Positions 17,371 to 26,250 are shown, counted from the stretch's first letter. The stretch: DNA of 43,639 nt from Phycisphaerae bacterium (GCA_018055905.1 JAGPGT010000006.1:1-43639); one strand, 5' to 3'. Made by a program: numbers and translations. The notes: generated by a model from the letters alone, not told the origin.

Positions 17371-19239
17371 TCAATCCAACGGCACGATCCAGAGGTTGCG
17401 GAAGCTCACGGCGTTGTCGTGGTCCTGGAGCAGGATCGGACGGGGCTGGGGCCCTTCCGGCTGGCCGGCGCCGGTCTTGTTCGGGATCTCGACGTCATTG
17501 TGAACCAGCACGCCGTTATGGAATACCGTGATTCGGGCATTCTGCACCTTGACGGGCTTGCCGTCCTTCTCGCCATAACGGGCGGCGCGGAACAGGATGT
17601 CATAGCTCTGCCATTCGCCCGGTTTGGCGCAGACGTTTTGATCCGGGGCCTTGAACGTATAGATGCTGGCGCACTCGTTGTTCTTGGGCTCCAGACCGAA
17701 GGAATCGAGAATCTGGATCTCATATCGCTGCTGGATATAGATGCCGCTGTTGCCGCGGCCCTGGCCTTTGATGTTTTCGGGAAGTACAGGCGTTTTGAAC
17801 TCGGCATGGAGCATGAAGTCCTTGAAGTCCCGCTGGGTCATAATACTGCCGGACTTGGGCACGATCTGCATTTCGCCGTCGGCAATCTTCCAGCCGATCT
17901 GGCCGCCGCCCTGTCTTTGCCACTGCGAGAAGTCCGTCCCGTCGAAGAGCGTAATCGCGTTGGCAGGCTTTTTGAATTGAACCTTCACCTGCGGCGGCTC
18001 GGCGTAGTCCCGCCAGATCCGCTCGATCTGCTCGACGTCGGGTTTGCCCTCATGGACGTACCAGCGATAACGGAAGACGTGGTCCTCGCCCGGCTTCATT
18101 TCCCATTCGCCCGCCACCGATGGGCAGAAGTTGAAGAAGATGTGGTTGGTGGGTTCGGGCCACAGACGCATCGGCTCGGGGTGCCGGAAGTTTTTGGGAT
18201 TGCTGAAGAAGGTCACGCCTTCCCACTGGCCGTCGATCTGGCCATAACTATCGCACCAACGGGCCCGCGTTCCGTTGCCGTCCTTGCGAGTCTTGCCCTC
18301 GCTGGTCAGGTAGTCGGCCTCGGGACCTTTCCACTGGCGAGTCGCGCGGAAGCCAAGGCCGCCATAGCGGTACTCCTCCTGGATCAGCGGAAGCTCCGCC
18401 ACGCATCGCTGCGTCGATTGGAAGTCCACCAGCCAGTAGCCCGTCTCGGGCCCGCCCACGTTGTACACGCGGACATCCCAGACTTCCTTGAGGATCGTCT
18501 GCTCGCCCTTGGATGTCCTGAGGGCCACGTGGTCCTGCTCAGCCTGGAATCCGCCGAAAACCGGACCGGTGGTTTTGCCCAGGAACTTCGAAAATCGAAC
18601 GGTTCCGGTCCCGTCGCCGACATTCCAGAAATCGACCATCCTGCCCTCGTACTTCGTGTGCGTCCAGGGCATCCAGATCCCCATGTGATGCAGATGATCC
18701 GGCGGATTGATGTCGGTCAGCACGTTACCCTTGGGCGACCACAGGGGATGGATGAACGCGCTGTGATCGTACAGAGGCAGCTTGGCGTCCGGGATTCTGG
18801 CGACCCCCTTGGGGGCAGGCCACATCGCGTGATGGTATTGCAGTACCTGGGCGTCGCCCACGCTGACCACCAGGAACTTGTCGTCCTGGGTGGCCTTGAC
18901 CACGCGTTCGGCCCTGGCCTCGCCGGCGACCAGCTCATAGGTCCGCGTCTGCCCGGAGGGCAACGTCCCTGTGATGATCCAGTGCAGCTTGGGCGTCCAG
19001 CCCTGCTCGATCTGGGCGGGGATCGTCACTCGGTCGGCCCCCCGGACCTCCTGCAACGACAAAGGCAGCCCTTGCACCGCCTGGGGCACCGTCGCCAGCG
19101 AGATGGAGACGGGCGTGTCCGTGCGGGTATGAGGCCCCGCCTCGACAGTAATCGTCGCCAGAGGCTCAGCCCCAAACGCCGTGACGGCAAGAATCGCCGA
19201 CAGAAAGCCGACAGTGAGTGCTGACAAGCGTGACTGCAT
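17371..19239 (-). CDS. DUF6807 (PmoA-like) - DUF1080 fusion, secreted
   Basis: The 622-residue product has a signal peptide (about 1-23), a DUF6807/PmoA-like region (about 60-395; PDHLHHMGIWMPWTHTKYEG and WCDSYGQIDGQWEGV are typical) and a C-terminal DUF1080 domain (about 427-622; LFDGTDFSQWQ, GNSGIYIQQRYEIQILDSFG). DUF1080 proteins are LamG-like folds, and some hydrolyse 3-keto-glycosides. The pairing with a Gfo/Idh/MocA oxidoreductase and a GH10 xylanase in one operon suggests oxidative cleavage of glycosides; this is inference. The GGAG-type site before ATG 19239 (AAAGGAGC) is good. It is the first gene behind the promoter at 19332-19360. Confidence 0.88.
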   Translation of the reverse strand: MQSRLSALTVGFLSAILAVTAFGAEPLATITVEAGPHTRTDTPVSISLATVPQAVQGLPLSLQEVRGADRVTIPAQIEQGWTPKLHWIITGTLPSGQTRTYELVAGEARAERVVKATQDDKFLVVSVGDAQVLQYHHAMWPAPKGVARIPDAKLPLYDHSAFIHPLWSPKGNVLTDINPPDHLHHMGIWMPWTHTKYEGRMVDFWNVGDGTGTVRFSKFLGKTTGPVFGGFQAEQDHVALRTSKGEQTILKEVWDVRVYNVGGPETGYWLVDFQSTQRCVAELPLIQEEYRYGGLGFRATRQWKGPEADYLTSEGKTRKDGNGTRARWCDSYGQIDGQWEGVTFFSNPKNFRHPEPMRLWPEPTNHIFFNFCPSVAGEWEMKPGEDHVFRYRWYVHEGKPDVEQIERIWRDYAEPPQVKVQFKKPANAITLFDGTDFSQWQRQGGGQIGWKIADGEMQIVPKSGSIMTQRDFKDFMLHAEFKTPVLPENIKGQGRGNSGIYIQQRYEIQILDSFGLEPKNNECASIYTFKAPDQNVCAKPGEWQSYDILFRAARYGEKDGKPVKVQNARITVFHNGVLVHNDVEIPNKTGAGQPEGPQPRPILLQDHDNAVSFRNLWIVPLD

Positions 19240-19331
19240 CGCGATGCTCCTTTCTGAACCACAATCCGGGTCCCGACACGCCGTGCCGGGGCCCCACCCT
19301 TACGCACCGATCCCCCGCTACTGAAAGACGG

Positions 19332-19360
19332 ATTCTACCCGCGAATTATTGCCCCCGCAA
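19332..19360 (-). promoter_or_regulatory. Promoter of the glycan operon
   Basis: On the minus strand TTGCGG (19360-19355) and TAGAAT (19337-19332) are 17 nt apart. The -10 matches at five of six bases, the -35 at three. The start would be near 19325, about 85 nt before ATG 19239 and just downstream of the rtcB stop. Confidence 0.5.
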
Positions 19361-19371
19361 GAAAAGCACGC

Positions 19372-20802
19372 TCAGCCTTTCACGCAGGCCAGTGGCTCCA
19401 GGCGGGCGACCTTGCGGGCCAGGCCGGCTCTTTCCGTGGATTCCACGACGACGCTGACGTCCTTGTATGCACCTGGGGCTTCCTCCGCGATGCCTCGCAT
19501 GGACGAGCCTCGGATGACGATGCCTTTCTGTGCAAGGTGCATGACCACGTCCTTGCCGTGCCAGCGTTTGGTGGCGGCGCTTCGGCTCATGGCCCGCCCG
19601 GCCCCGTGACAACACGAGCCGAAAGCCAGGTTCATGCCTTCTCTCGTGCCTGTCAGGATGTAAGAGGCGGTGCCCATCGTGCCGCCGATCAGGACGGGCT
19701 GGCCAACCGGTTGCAGGTCCTCCGGCAGCGACGGATGCCCCGGTCCGAAGGCTCGCGTTGCGCCTTTGCGATGGACGTAGAGCTTCTTTCGCTTGCCGTC
19801 GATCTCGTGCTCCTCCACCTTGCAGGTATTGTGCGAGACGTCGTAGAGCAGCGTCACCTCCGCGCGGGGAAAGAGCTGGGCGAAGGCCTCGCGCGTCAGG
19901 TGCGTGAGGACCTGCCGATTGGCCAGGGCGCAGTTGATCGCCGCGCACATCGCGCCGTAGTACTGCCTCCCGACATCGGACTTGATCGGGGCGCAGGCCA
20001 ACTCCCGATCGGCCAGTTCCAAACCGTTCTCCTTGGCGGCCTTGATCATCTTGGGCGCGAAGTCCGTCGCGATCTGGTGGCCAAGGCCCCGCGAGCCGCA
20101 GTGGATCATCACCACGATGTCGTTGAGGGCCAGACCGAAGGCCTTGCCGATGCTCTCATCGTAGACCGCCGTGACGCGCTGCACCTCGAGGTAGTGGTTG
20201 CCCGAGCCGAGCGTGCCGACCTCTTTCTCCTGTCGCTGCTTGGCGTGGTCGGAGACGTATCGCGGCTCAGCGCCGGGCATTCGACCGTTCTCCTCGATGT
20301 ACTTGAGGTCGGTGCGGGTGCCATAGCCCTGCTCGACCGCCCAGAGGGCGCCGCCGGTGAGCATCTCGTCCATTTCGAGCGGGGAGAGTCTCAGCTTGCC
20401 TTCGCTGCCAATGCCGGCGGGCACGCGCCGGGCCAGGATGTCGGCCAGTTCCTTTTCTTTGCCCTGGACCTGGTCGTACGTCAGGCCTGTGCGAAGGGCC
20501 CGCACGCCGCAGGAGATGTCGAAGCCGACGCCGCCGGCCGAAATGATCCCGCCTGCGTCGGGATCGAAAGCCGCGACGCCGCCGATGGGGAAACCGTAAC
20601 CCCAGTGCGCGTCCGCCATGGCGTACGAGGCCTTCACGATTCCCGGCAGCGTCGCAACGTTGGCTGCCTGCTGATAGACTTGCTCATCCATCTGGCGGAT
20701 CAGCTCCTCATCTGCGAAGACGACCACGGGCACGTTCATCCTGTCGAACGGCTCGATCCGCCATTGGGCATCGGCTTGCTTCTGCGGTTTCAGAGAAGAC
20801 AT
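19372..20802 (-). CDS. rtcB: RNA-splicing ligase RtcB
   Basis: This 476-residue GTP- and Mn-dependent ligase joins 3'-phosphate (or 2',3'-cyclic phosphate) to 5'-OH RNA ends. Conserved features are GGVGFDISCGVR with metal ligands D95 and C98, LGSGNHYLEVQ, VMIHCGSRGLGHQI, and the guanylated histidine H399 in SCCHGAGRAMSR. ATG 20802 is chosen because AGGAG lies 9 nt upstream; an earlier ATG at 20826 lacks such a site. It follows the archease gene, its known activator, in the same operon with a 61-nt gap that holds a 9-nt tandem repeat. The likely roles are RNA repair or tRNA/rRNA healing; no tRNA or rRNA gene is nearby. Confidence 0.95.
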   Translation of the reverse strand: MSSLKPQKQADAQWRIEPFDRMNVPVVVFADEELIRQMDEQVYQQAANVATLPGIVKASYAMADAHWGYGFPIGGVAAFDPDAGGIISAGGVGFDISCGVRALRTGLTYDQVQGKEKELADILARRVPAGIGSEGKLRLSPLEMDEMLTGGALWAVEQGYGTRTDLKYIEENGRMPGAEPRYVSDHAKQRQEKEVGTLGSGNHYLEVQRVTAVYDESIGKAFGLALNDIVVMIHCGSRGLGHQIATDFAPKMIKAAKENGLELADRELACAPIKSDVGRQYYGAMCAAINCALANRQVLTHLTREAFAQLFPRAEVTLLYDVSHNTCKVEEHEIDGKRKKLYVHRKGATRAFGPGHPSLPEDLQPVGQPVLIGGTMGTASYILTGTREGMNLAFGSCCHGAGRAMSRSAATKRWHGKDVVMHLAQKGIVIRGSSMRGIAEEAPGAYKDVSVVVESTERAGLARKVARLEPLACVKG

Positions 20803-20828
20803 CAACTGGACTCCTGAAGAGAACAATG

Positions 20829-20855
20829 GGACCCATAGGACTCATGGGACCTATG
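20829..20855 (-). repeat. Three 9-nt tandem units between archease and rtcB
   Basis: On the minus strand the units CATAGGTCC, CATGAGTCC and TATGGGTCC follow each other without gaps (consensus YATRRGTCC). They lie 26 nt upstream of the rtcB start, between the two cistrons. A fourth unit begins but breaks off after CAT. Confidence 0.65.
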
Positions 20856-20863
20856 CGACAGAT

Positions 20864-21277
20864 CTACACATCGACAATGCACTGGGCCAGCCAGTTGCCC
20901 GCGTCGTCTCTGGCGACCTTCAACCCGGCGTAGGTGGCGGCCTTGACCTCGACCGCGGGTTCGTGTCGGTCGAGATCGATCCGCTCACCCCAGGCGAGGG
21001 CCCGCAGACCGCCTGCGATCGGCTCGATCTCGAAACGACAGAACAGCATCCCTCGCGTGTCCATCTCGTACAACAAGGAACTGAGCCAGTTCATGAAGAG
21101 CAACTCGTCGTCGTCCTCGCGACAGACGATCTCAACGGACTCGCGGGGCTCGACTTTCGCAGGATCGGTGATGACCGCGGTCAATGCGATCGCAGCCTGC
21201 GCAAAAGCCGCCTCCTTCGTCGGCCCTACGCCGCGAATCCCGATGTCCGCCGGGTGCGGGAATAGTTCCCAATGCAT
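20864..21277 (-). CDS. Archease, activator of RtcB
   Basis: The 137-residue protein matches archease: FPHPADIGIRGVGPTKEAAF at the start, FMNWLSSLLYEMD in the middle, and an acidic metal-binding end (WLAQCIVDV). Archease speeds guanylation and turnover of RtcB and widens its nucleotide use. The gene lies directly upstream of rtcB on the same strand, which fits. ATG 21277 (MHWELFPHPADIG) gives the usual archease N-terminus. A GTG at 21286 has a better-placed GGAG site, so three more residues are possible. Confidence 0.92.
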   Translation of the reverse strand: MHWELFPHPADIGIRGVGPTKEAAFAQAAIALTAVITDPAKVEPRESVEIVCREDDDELLFMNWLSSLLYEMDTRGMLFCRFEIEPIAGGLRALAWGERIDLDRHEPAVEVKAATYAGLKVARDDAGNWLAQCIVDV

Positions 21278-21416
21278 CGTGGCCACGTGAACGATTCTCC
21301 AGATCAATCAAACACCACACATAGTACCGGCGCAGGTGTGTAAAGGGAACCAGCATTCTCCGCCATTCTACGGGGTGGAACAGGAGGTTCGACCGGTGCG
21401 GGATGAAATCGACCCG

Positions 21417-23747
21417 CTACTTGGCCGGCAGTTCGATTGACCAGCCTGTCTCGTTGCGGCTGGGCGACAAATCCCTGGCCTTGACGCGGAACCGATGCCG
21501 TTGTCCGGTCCGACCGACCTTGACGCTGTAGTCGCGTGACTTCTGCCACCCGCTGCTGAACCCGGATTCCGTTGTGCATTGGAAGAAATACTCGACGTCT
21601 CCGCTGTCGTCGCTCGCCTCGGCGGCGGTCATCTGAGCGTAATAGTCGAAGGTACCGGTCCCGATGCGGACTTCCTTGGGCTCGCTCGCCCATGTCATCG
21701 GGTCGGGCGTTGGGGGCAACAGGTCCACCGCCACCGGCACGGACCACTCCGTCATGTTGCGGTTGCGGGACTTGTCCCTGGCGCGAACGCGGAACGTATA
21801 GTATCCCTTGGCAAGGCCGACCGCGTCGTAGGCGACGGAATCCTGCCAGTCGCTGCTGTAGGCCGGATGCGAGGTACATTCGAACAGGTACTCGACGCCG
21901 CTGTCGTCGCTCGCGGTCGTCGCGACCATCCGGATCGTGCCGGCGGCGATTCTGTGAGGCTCGGTCTGCCAGGTCATGGGACTCGGTGTCGGGGCCGTGC
22001 GATCCTCCAGGGGCGTGATCGCGCTGAACCGGTCCGACCATTCGGTCTCCAACTGGTTGCCCTGGTTGCGAGCCTTGACCCGATACCAGTATTGCTTGTG
22101 GGGTGTCAGGTTGATATCCTCCCAGCGAGGTTCTTCGTTGGGCCCGAAGGACAGCCATCCGCTGTTGACCGTGGGCATGAGGAAATCTTCGAAGTAGTAC
22201 TCGACGCCGGACCCGTCGGTCGAGGTGGCCACCGTGGCAATCATGGCGATCGAATAGGGACTCGTCGCATACGGCGGCGTCGCGAAGCTCATCGGACTGG
22301 GAATCGGCGATGTCTGACTCGCCGGACCGGACCGCCAGTCCATGGCCAGGATCGCAAAGTCGATGAAGTTCACGTCGCCCGTGCGGTCCAGGTCCGCGGC
22401 CACTGGGTTTCGCAGTGTCAGCCAGTCCTGCGAGAACCGCAGCAAATCCCGATCCGCGACCTTCTCGTCGTGATCTAGATCCGCAGGGCGTCCCAGATCG
22501 GACAGGGACATACTCGCCTCGGACGTCCCTCCATAGGCGCCGAGATTGATCCGCTTTCCGTGGGGCCAAAGTTCGTTCGTCCAGTTCGAGTTGGGTCTGC
22601 CTGCGTCGATGCAATAGCTCGTCTCGGTGTCACAGATCCACCGTCGACTACCGGCATCCCATCGGCCCGCCTGCGACCGCAGATGGTAGTCTCCGAGACA
22701 CCACAGATCGTCGGCAGTGCTCGCTGTGCCCCGATCGTCCCAGAACCCGTTGGAGACGAATCGCGGATCTGCGACGATCTCGCCCAGTCCGGAAAGGGCG
22801 CCGCCTCCGAGGTGGCCGCCGGCGTTGAGCCAGTAGGCGTTGTAGGTGTTCATCGCTTCGCCGTGCAGACCGCCTGCGACGGGCGCTTCGTTGAAGGCGA
22901 GAATGTTGTCGTATACCAGAGCCTGGCACTGGCTGATGCCGCCGCCGGCTTCGCCTGCGCGATTACCGACGATCGTGTTGCTGAAGATCGCTTTCGTGCA
23001 GCTATGAAGGCCGCCGCCCTGGCGAAGGGCCCGATTGCCTGCAATGAGGTTGTGATGAATGTCCCCGGCGCACTGGTAGAGCCCGCCGCCGTGCGAGGCG
23101 GAGTCGTTGCCGGTGATCGTATTGCCGGCGATCTCGCCTTCGCAGGAGTACAGACCGCCCGCGTCCCGGTTGTCGGCGATCACGTTGTCCAGGATCGAGC
23201 CGTTGCAGTAGGCCAGTCCGGCGCGGTTGGCGGAGAGGATGTTGCCCTGGATCAGACCGCTGCAGGAGTGGATGCCTTCGAGAGTATTGTCGCGGATCTC
23301 GTTGCCTCGGATCGTGGGCCTGGCGCCGTTGTGCCCTTTGATCCCGACCCCGTTGCAGTTGCGGATGACGTTGCCTTGGATTGTGGGCGAGCTGGCAACG
23401 CAGAGAATGCCTGCGCCGGTGACGGTGAAGCCCGTCAGCACGGACTGCTCGCCCTCGGAGAAGTCGAACACCACGCCCGCAACAGCGGTCGCGGAAATCA
23501 CCGTCGCCGCCACCACCGCGGGATCGGAGGGGTCTTCGCTTTGGACGGTGATCTGCCGGCCGTTGAAGGCCACCCGCTCACGATATGTCCCCGGCTTGAC
23601 GACAACGGTGTCGCCGTGCCAGGAAGCATCGATCGCCGCCTGGATCGTGCGGTAGTCGGCCGGACCGTCATCGTCGACCACAAAGACCTTGGCCGGGCAG
23701 GGAAGGGTCAGAGCAATCGCCAGCAAGACAACAATCCGCTTATCCAT
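21417..23747 (-). CDS. Secreted beta-helix protein with dockerin-like and Fn3-like modules
   Basis: The 776-residue protein has a signal peptide (about 1-19), DDDGPADYRTIQAAIDAS typical of right-handed beta-helix proteins, then helix coils (about 45-345) with repeated GN-x-I/GGGL patterns. In successive coils a Cys recurs at 162, 181, 202, 226, 250 and 274. A dockerin-like pair of calcium loops follows (about 422-472; ADLDHDEKVADRDLL and ADLDRTGDVNFIDFA). Three related Fn3-like modules (about 484-776) repeat PSPMTW-type openings and RVKARD/RVRARD strands. The family often binds or cuts polysaccharides, but no catalytic residues are identified. ATG 23747 follows GAGG. A strong promoter lies just upstream. 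Confidence 0.88.
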   Translation of the reverse strand: MDKRIVVLLAIALTLPCPAKVFVVDDDGPADYRTIQAAIDASWHGDTVVVKPGTYRERVAFNGRQITVQSEDPSDPAVVAATVISATAVAGVVFDFSEGEQSVLTGFTVTGAGILCVASSPTIQGNVIRNCNGVGIKGHNGARPTIRGNEIRDNTLEGIHSCSGLIQGNILSANRAGLAYCNGSILDNVIADNRDAGGLYSCEGEIAGNTITGNDSASHGGGLYQCAGDIHHNLIAGNRALRQGGGLHSCTKAIFSNTIVGNRAGEAGGGISQCQALVYDNILAFNEAPVAGGLHGEAMNTYNAYWLNAGGHLGGGALSGLGEIVADPRFVSNGFWDDRGTASTADDLWCLGDYHLRSQAGRWDAGSRRWICDTETSYCIDAGRPNSNWTNELWPHGKRINLGAYGGTSEASMSLSDLGRPADLDHDEKVADRDLLRFSQDWLTLRNPVAADLDRTGDVNFIDFAILAMDWRSGPASQTSPIPSPMSFATPPYATSPYSIAMIATVATSTDGSGVEYYFEDFLMPTVNSGWLSFGPNEEPRWEDINLTPHKQYWYRVKARNQGNQLETEWSDRFSAITPLEDRTAPTPSPMTWQTEPHRIAAGTIRMVATTASDDSGVEYLFECTSHPAYSSDWQDSVAYDAVGLAKGYYTFRVRARDKSRNRNMTEWSVPVAVDLLPPTPDPMTWASEPKEVRIGTGTFDYYAQMTAAEASDDSGDVEYFFQCTTESGFSSGWQKSRDYSVKVGRTGQRHRFRVKARDLSPSRNETGWSIELPAK

Positions 23748-23789
23748 ACAAACCCTCGTCCATCAACCCCTAATTACACCCAGCCTTTC

Positions 23790-23818
23790 ATTATACCCGT
23801 TCGGCCCTGCCGACTCAA
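23790..23818 (-). promoter_or_regulatory. Promoter of the beta-helix/dockerin gene
   Basis: On the minus strand TTGAGT (23818-23813) and a perfect TATAAT (23795-23790) are separated by 17 nt. The start would be near 23783, about 36 nt before ATG 23747. Confidence 0.75.
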
Positions 23819-23926
23819 CCCAAATCGAATCTGGCGACCCTACGAAACGTGGCTTTATAGGACGCATCCGATAAAAGCTGGTTCTATCCCGCGTGACGGG
23901 CGTTGTGATGTTCAGGAAGGAACGCA

Positions 23927-23948
23927 GAAAAATCGTTCATGGAACGAT
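23927..23948 (-). terminator. Intrinsic terminator of the antiporter gene
   Basis: On the minus strand ATCGTTC (23948-23942), a 3-nt loop and GAACGAT (23938-23932) form a 7-bp perfect stem, followed by a T-run (23932-23928). It lies about 68 nt after the antiporter stop at 24016. Confidence 0.65.
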
Positions 23949-24015
23949 GTCTCAGGAGTAGCAGCCTCGTGTGGTCGCGGCCCGGCCCTTTCGCCCGGCG
24001 TCTGTGTCGCACCAA

Positions 24016-25485
24016 TCACGGCGCCGGTTGCCGAACCGTCAACAGCCTCCTGGCGGACTCCAGCGCTTCCCGCTCTCCCAGCATGAGCACGACATCCCCC
24101 GGCTGGAACTCCGTCCCTCCGTTGGGCACGAGATACTCGCCATGCCTTTGGATCATGGCGACCAGCAGGCCCGACGGCAGTTTGAGTTGAAGAATGGTCT
24201 TGCCCGCCGCCACGGAATCCGGCGCGACGATCGCCTCCACCATGGACGTGCGAAGGCTCTGCTCCGTCCGGTCGAACTCCAGAGGCATGCGAGTTCGCGG
24301 ACCCAGGGGACGGTCCAGCTTCAGCCAGCGAGCCACGCGAGTCAGGGACCTGCCCTGCAGGAGCACGGATGCGATGACCACGAAGAAAACGAGATTGAAG
24401 ATCGTCTCGGCCTGCGCAACGCCGGCGGTCATCGGAAACGTCGCCAGCACGATCGGCACCGCCCCTCGCAATCCCGCCCACGAGATCAGCAGCTTCTCAC
24501 GCATACCCAATCCGCTGCCGATCAGAGAGGCCAGAACAGCCAGCGGCCGAGCCCCGACCATCAGGAACCCAGCCAACAAGAGCCCCGATCCGACCACCGG
24601 CGTCAGGTGCGACGGGTAGACCTGCAAGCCCAGCATCAAGAACATCCCGATCTGCATCAGCCAAGACAATCCATCATGAAACCGCTCCAGGCTTCGCTTG
24701 TGGATGAAATCCGAGTTGCCCAGAACCACCCCGGCCAGATAAACCGCCAGGAATCCGTTGCCGCCCAGCGTCTCAGCGGCTCCGAACACCAGCAGCACCG
24801 AAGCCATGGTCAGCACGGGATAGAGCCCCTCATACTCCAAGCGGATGCGGTTGACCGTGTGGATGATGCCCTTGCCCAGCAGCAGGCCTGCCAAGCCGCC
24901 GACGAGCATCTGCTTGACCAACGCGGGAAAAGCGGACCACCACGGCGTCGAGGGGTCGCTCAACAAGCTCAACATCGTGACAGTGAGGAAGACCGCCATG
25001 GGGTCGTTGCTGGCCGATTCCAGCTCCAAGAGCGGCTTCAGCTCCCCTTTCAGACTGACGCTACGCGACCGCAATACCGCGAAGATGGCCGCCGCATCGG
25101 TCGAGGACATGACCGAACCGAGCAGCAATCCCTCCAGCCAGGTGAAACCCAGGACCACAACGGCGAACGCCCCTACGAAAACCGCGGTCAGAAAGACCCC
25201 CACGGTGGCGAGGATCATCCCGCTGCCAAACACCGGACGAACGCTCTTCCATTCCGTGTCCAGGCCGCCGGCGAAGAGAATGTAGGCCAATGCGAAGGTG
25301 CCCAGCAGACGGACCAGATTCGGATCGTCGAAATGGATCCCGCCGACGCCTTCGGACCCCGCGAGCATGCCGACGAACAGGAACATCAGCAAAGCCGGGA
25401 CGCCTAAACGCTCGGAGGCCTTGCTCGCCAGAATGCTGGCCAGCAACAGCAGAGATACCCACAGAATCACATAATGCGTCGGCAT
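24016..25485 (-). CDS. K+/H+ (or Na+/H+) antiporter of the CPA1/NhaP2-CvrA type
   Basis: The 489-residue protein has about 12-13 membrane helices (residues about 5-395) with LFVGMLAGSEGVGGI, SSTDAAAIFAVLRSR and the ion-site ELESASNDPMAVFL, all typical of CvrA/NhaP2. A cytoplasmic RCK_C (TrkA-C) domain follows (about 410-485). RCK_C domains of some potassium exporters bind c-di-AMP; this genome encodes CdaA about 19 kb away. ATG 25485 is preferred; a GTG at 25500 adds five residues. It has its own promoter (25565-25593) and a terminator at 23927-23948, so it is probably monocistronic. The transported cation is inferred from family only. Confidence 0.9.
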   Translation of the reverse strand: MPTHYVILWVSLLLLASILASKASERLGVPALLMFLFVGMLAGSEGVGGIHFDDPNLVRLLGTFALAYILFAGGLDTEWKSVRPVFGSGMILATVGVFLTAVFVGAFAVVVLGFTWLEGLLLGSVMSSTDAAAIFAVLRSRSVSLKGELKPLLELESASNDPMAVFLTVTMLSLLSDPSTPWWSAFPALVKQMLVGGLAGLLLGKGIIHTVNRIRLEYEGLYPVLTMASVLLVFGAAETLGGNGFLAVYLAGVVLGNSDFIHKRSLERFHDGLSWLMQIGMFLMLGLQVYPSHLTPVVGSGLLLAGFLMVGARPLAVLASLIGSGLGMREKLLISWAGLRGAVPIVLATFPMTAGVAQAETIFNLVFFVVIASVLLQGRSLTRVARWLKLDRPLGPRTRMPLEFDRTEQSLRTSMVEAIVAPDSVAAGKTILQLKLPSGLLVAMIQRHGEYLVPNGGTEFQPGDVVLMLGEREALESARRLLTVRQPAP

Positions 25486-25564
25486 CGCGTTGACCGCCAC
25501 CCCAAACCACCGCTATCGTTCTTCCGCGAGACATTGCCACTCGGACCTGGTCCCGCGAGCCCTG

Positions 25565-25593
25565 AGTGTAGCACGCAATTCCCAAGAAGCCAA
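25565..25593 (-). promoter_or_regulatory. Promoter of the antiporter gene
   Basis: On the minus strand TTGGCT (25593-25588) and TACACT (25570-25565) are separated by 17 nt; each matches four of six consensus bases. It lies just downstream of the SYLF terminator, about 73 nt before ATG 25485. Confidence 0.5.
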
Positions 25594-25611
25594 TCGAAAG
25601 ATCAATCACGA

Positions 25612-25650
25612 AGAAAGGCCGCAAGGGCGGTCTTCTGCACTTGCGGCCTT
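25612..25650 (-). terminator. Intrinsic terminator of the SYLF lipoprotein gene
   Basis: AAGGCCGCAAG (minus strand 25650-25640) pairs over 11 bp with CTTGCGGCCTT (25625-25615) around a 14-nt loop, followed by TTTCTT on the minus strand. It lies 24 nt after the SYLF stop at 25675. Confidence 0.75.
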
Positions 25651-25674
25651 GATGCATCTTGTGACGTCTGCACG

Positions 25675-26250
25675 TCAATTGAGCTCTTTGTCTTTCCAGT
25701 ACTTCGTCCCGGCGATCGTCGCCTGGAGGGCCAAGCCGGCCTCGGTCATCGAGAATACCTCGATCCCCGAGCGGATGTCCCCTTCGACGCTGGCTTCCGC
25801 GCCTTTGTCTCCCGTCTTGGCGGCCGCGTCGGCGTGGGCGCCCGCGTCCCAGCCCTTCTCGACGAACTTGTCCATCGTCGCCTTATCCTTGAAGACCATC
25901 ACGACGCGATAGTCCTTGGCGCCCAGGCCCAGGCCGACGCCGCCGAGGGCCATCTTCATGTAGGTCCGCTGCTTGGTCACGTTGTCCACGACGACACCGT
26001 AACCACCACCGGCACTGGCGAAAATTAGATTCACGTTCGCGTTGCTGAACACGCCGTAACCCGGAGCATTTTCGACTTTGGCCTTCGCGTCCGGCGCTTC
26101 CTTGTAGAGCCGTTGCAGCGTCTCGGCCTCCATGTTCGCCACTGCCTGGCGTCTTTCCTCGATGGTCATGCCCTTCTTGCCCGCACTACAACCCGGCAAA
26201 AGCATTGCCGCCACCACCACGACACACATCCCTTTCAGTGTCTTTCTCAT
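25675..26250 (-). CDS. SYLF (Ysc84-type) domain lipoprotein
   Basis: The 191-residue lipoprotein has a signal with lipobox LLPGC (C21), then a short helical segment and a SYLF domain (about 60-190; NAPGYGVFSNANVNLIFASA, GGGYGVVVDN, KMALGGVGLGLGAKDYRVV). SYLF domains bind lipids in eukaryotes; bacterial members are secreted or periplasmic and largely uncharacterised. ATG 26250 follows AAAGGAG at a 6-nt spacing and gives a clean signal peptide. It lies 78 nt after aqpZ, so cotranscription with the aquaporin is likely. The strong terminator follows. Confidence 0.87.
   Translation of the reverse strand: MRKTLKGMCVVVVAAMLLPGCSAGKKGMTIEERRQAVANMEAETLQRLYKEAPDAKAKVENAPGYGVFSNANVNLIFASAGGGYGVVVDNVTKQRTYMKMALGGVGLGLGAKDYRVVMVFKDKATMDKFVEKGWDAGAHADAAAKTGDKGAEASVEGDIRSGIEVFSMTEAGLALQATIAGTKYWKDKELN

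Noticed and set aside
17353-19224. Plus-strand frame opposite the DUF6807-DUF1080 gene
   Set aside because: It is the antisense of a gene with recognisable domains; composition is non-protein-like.
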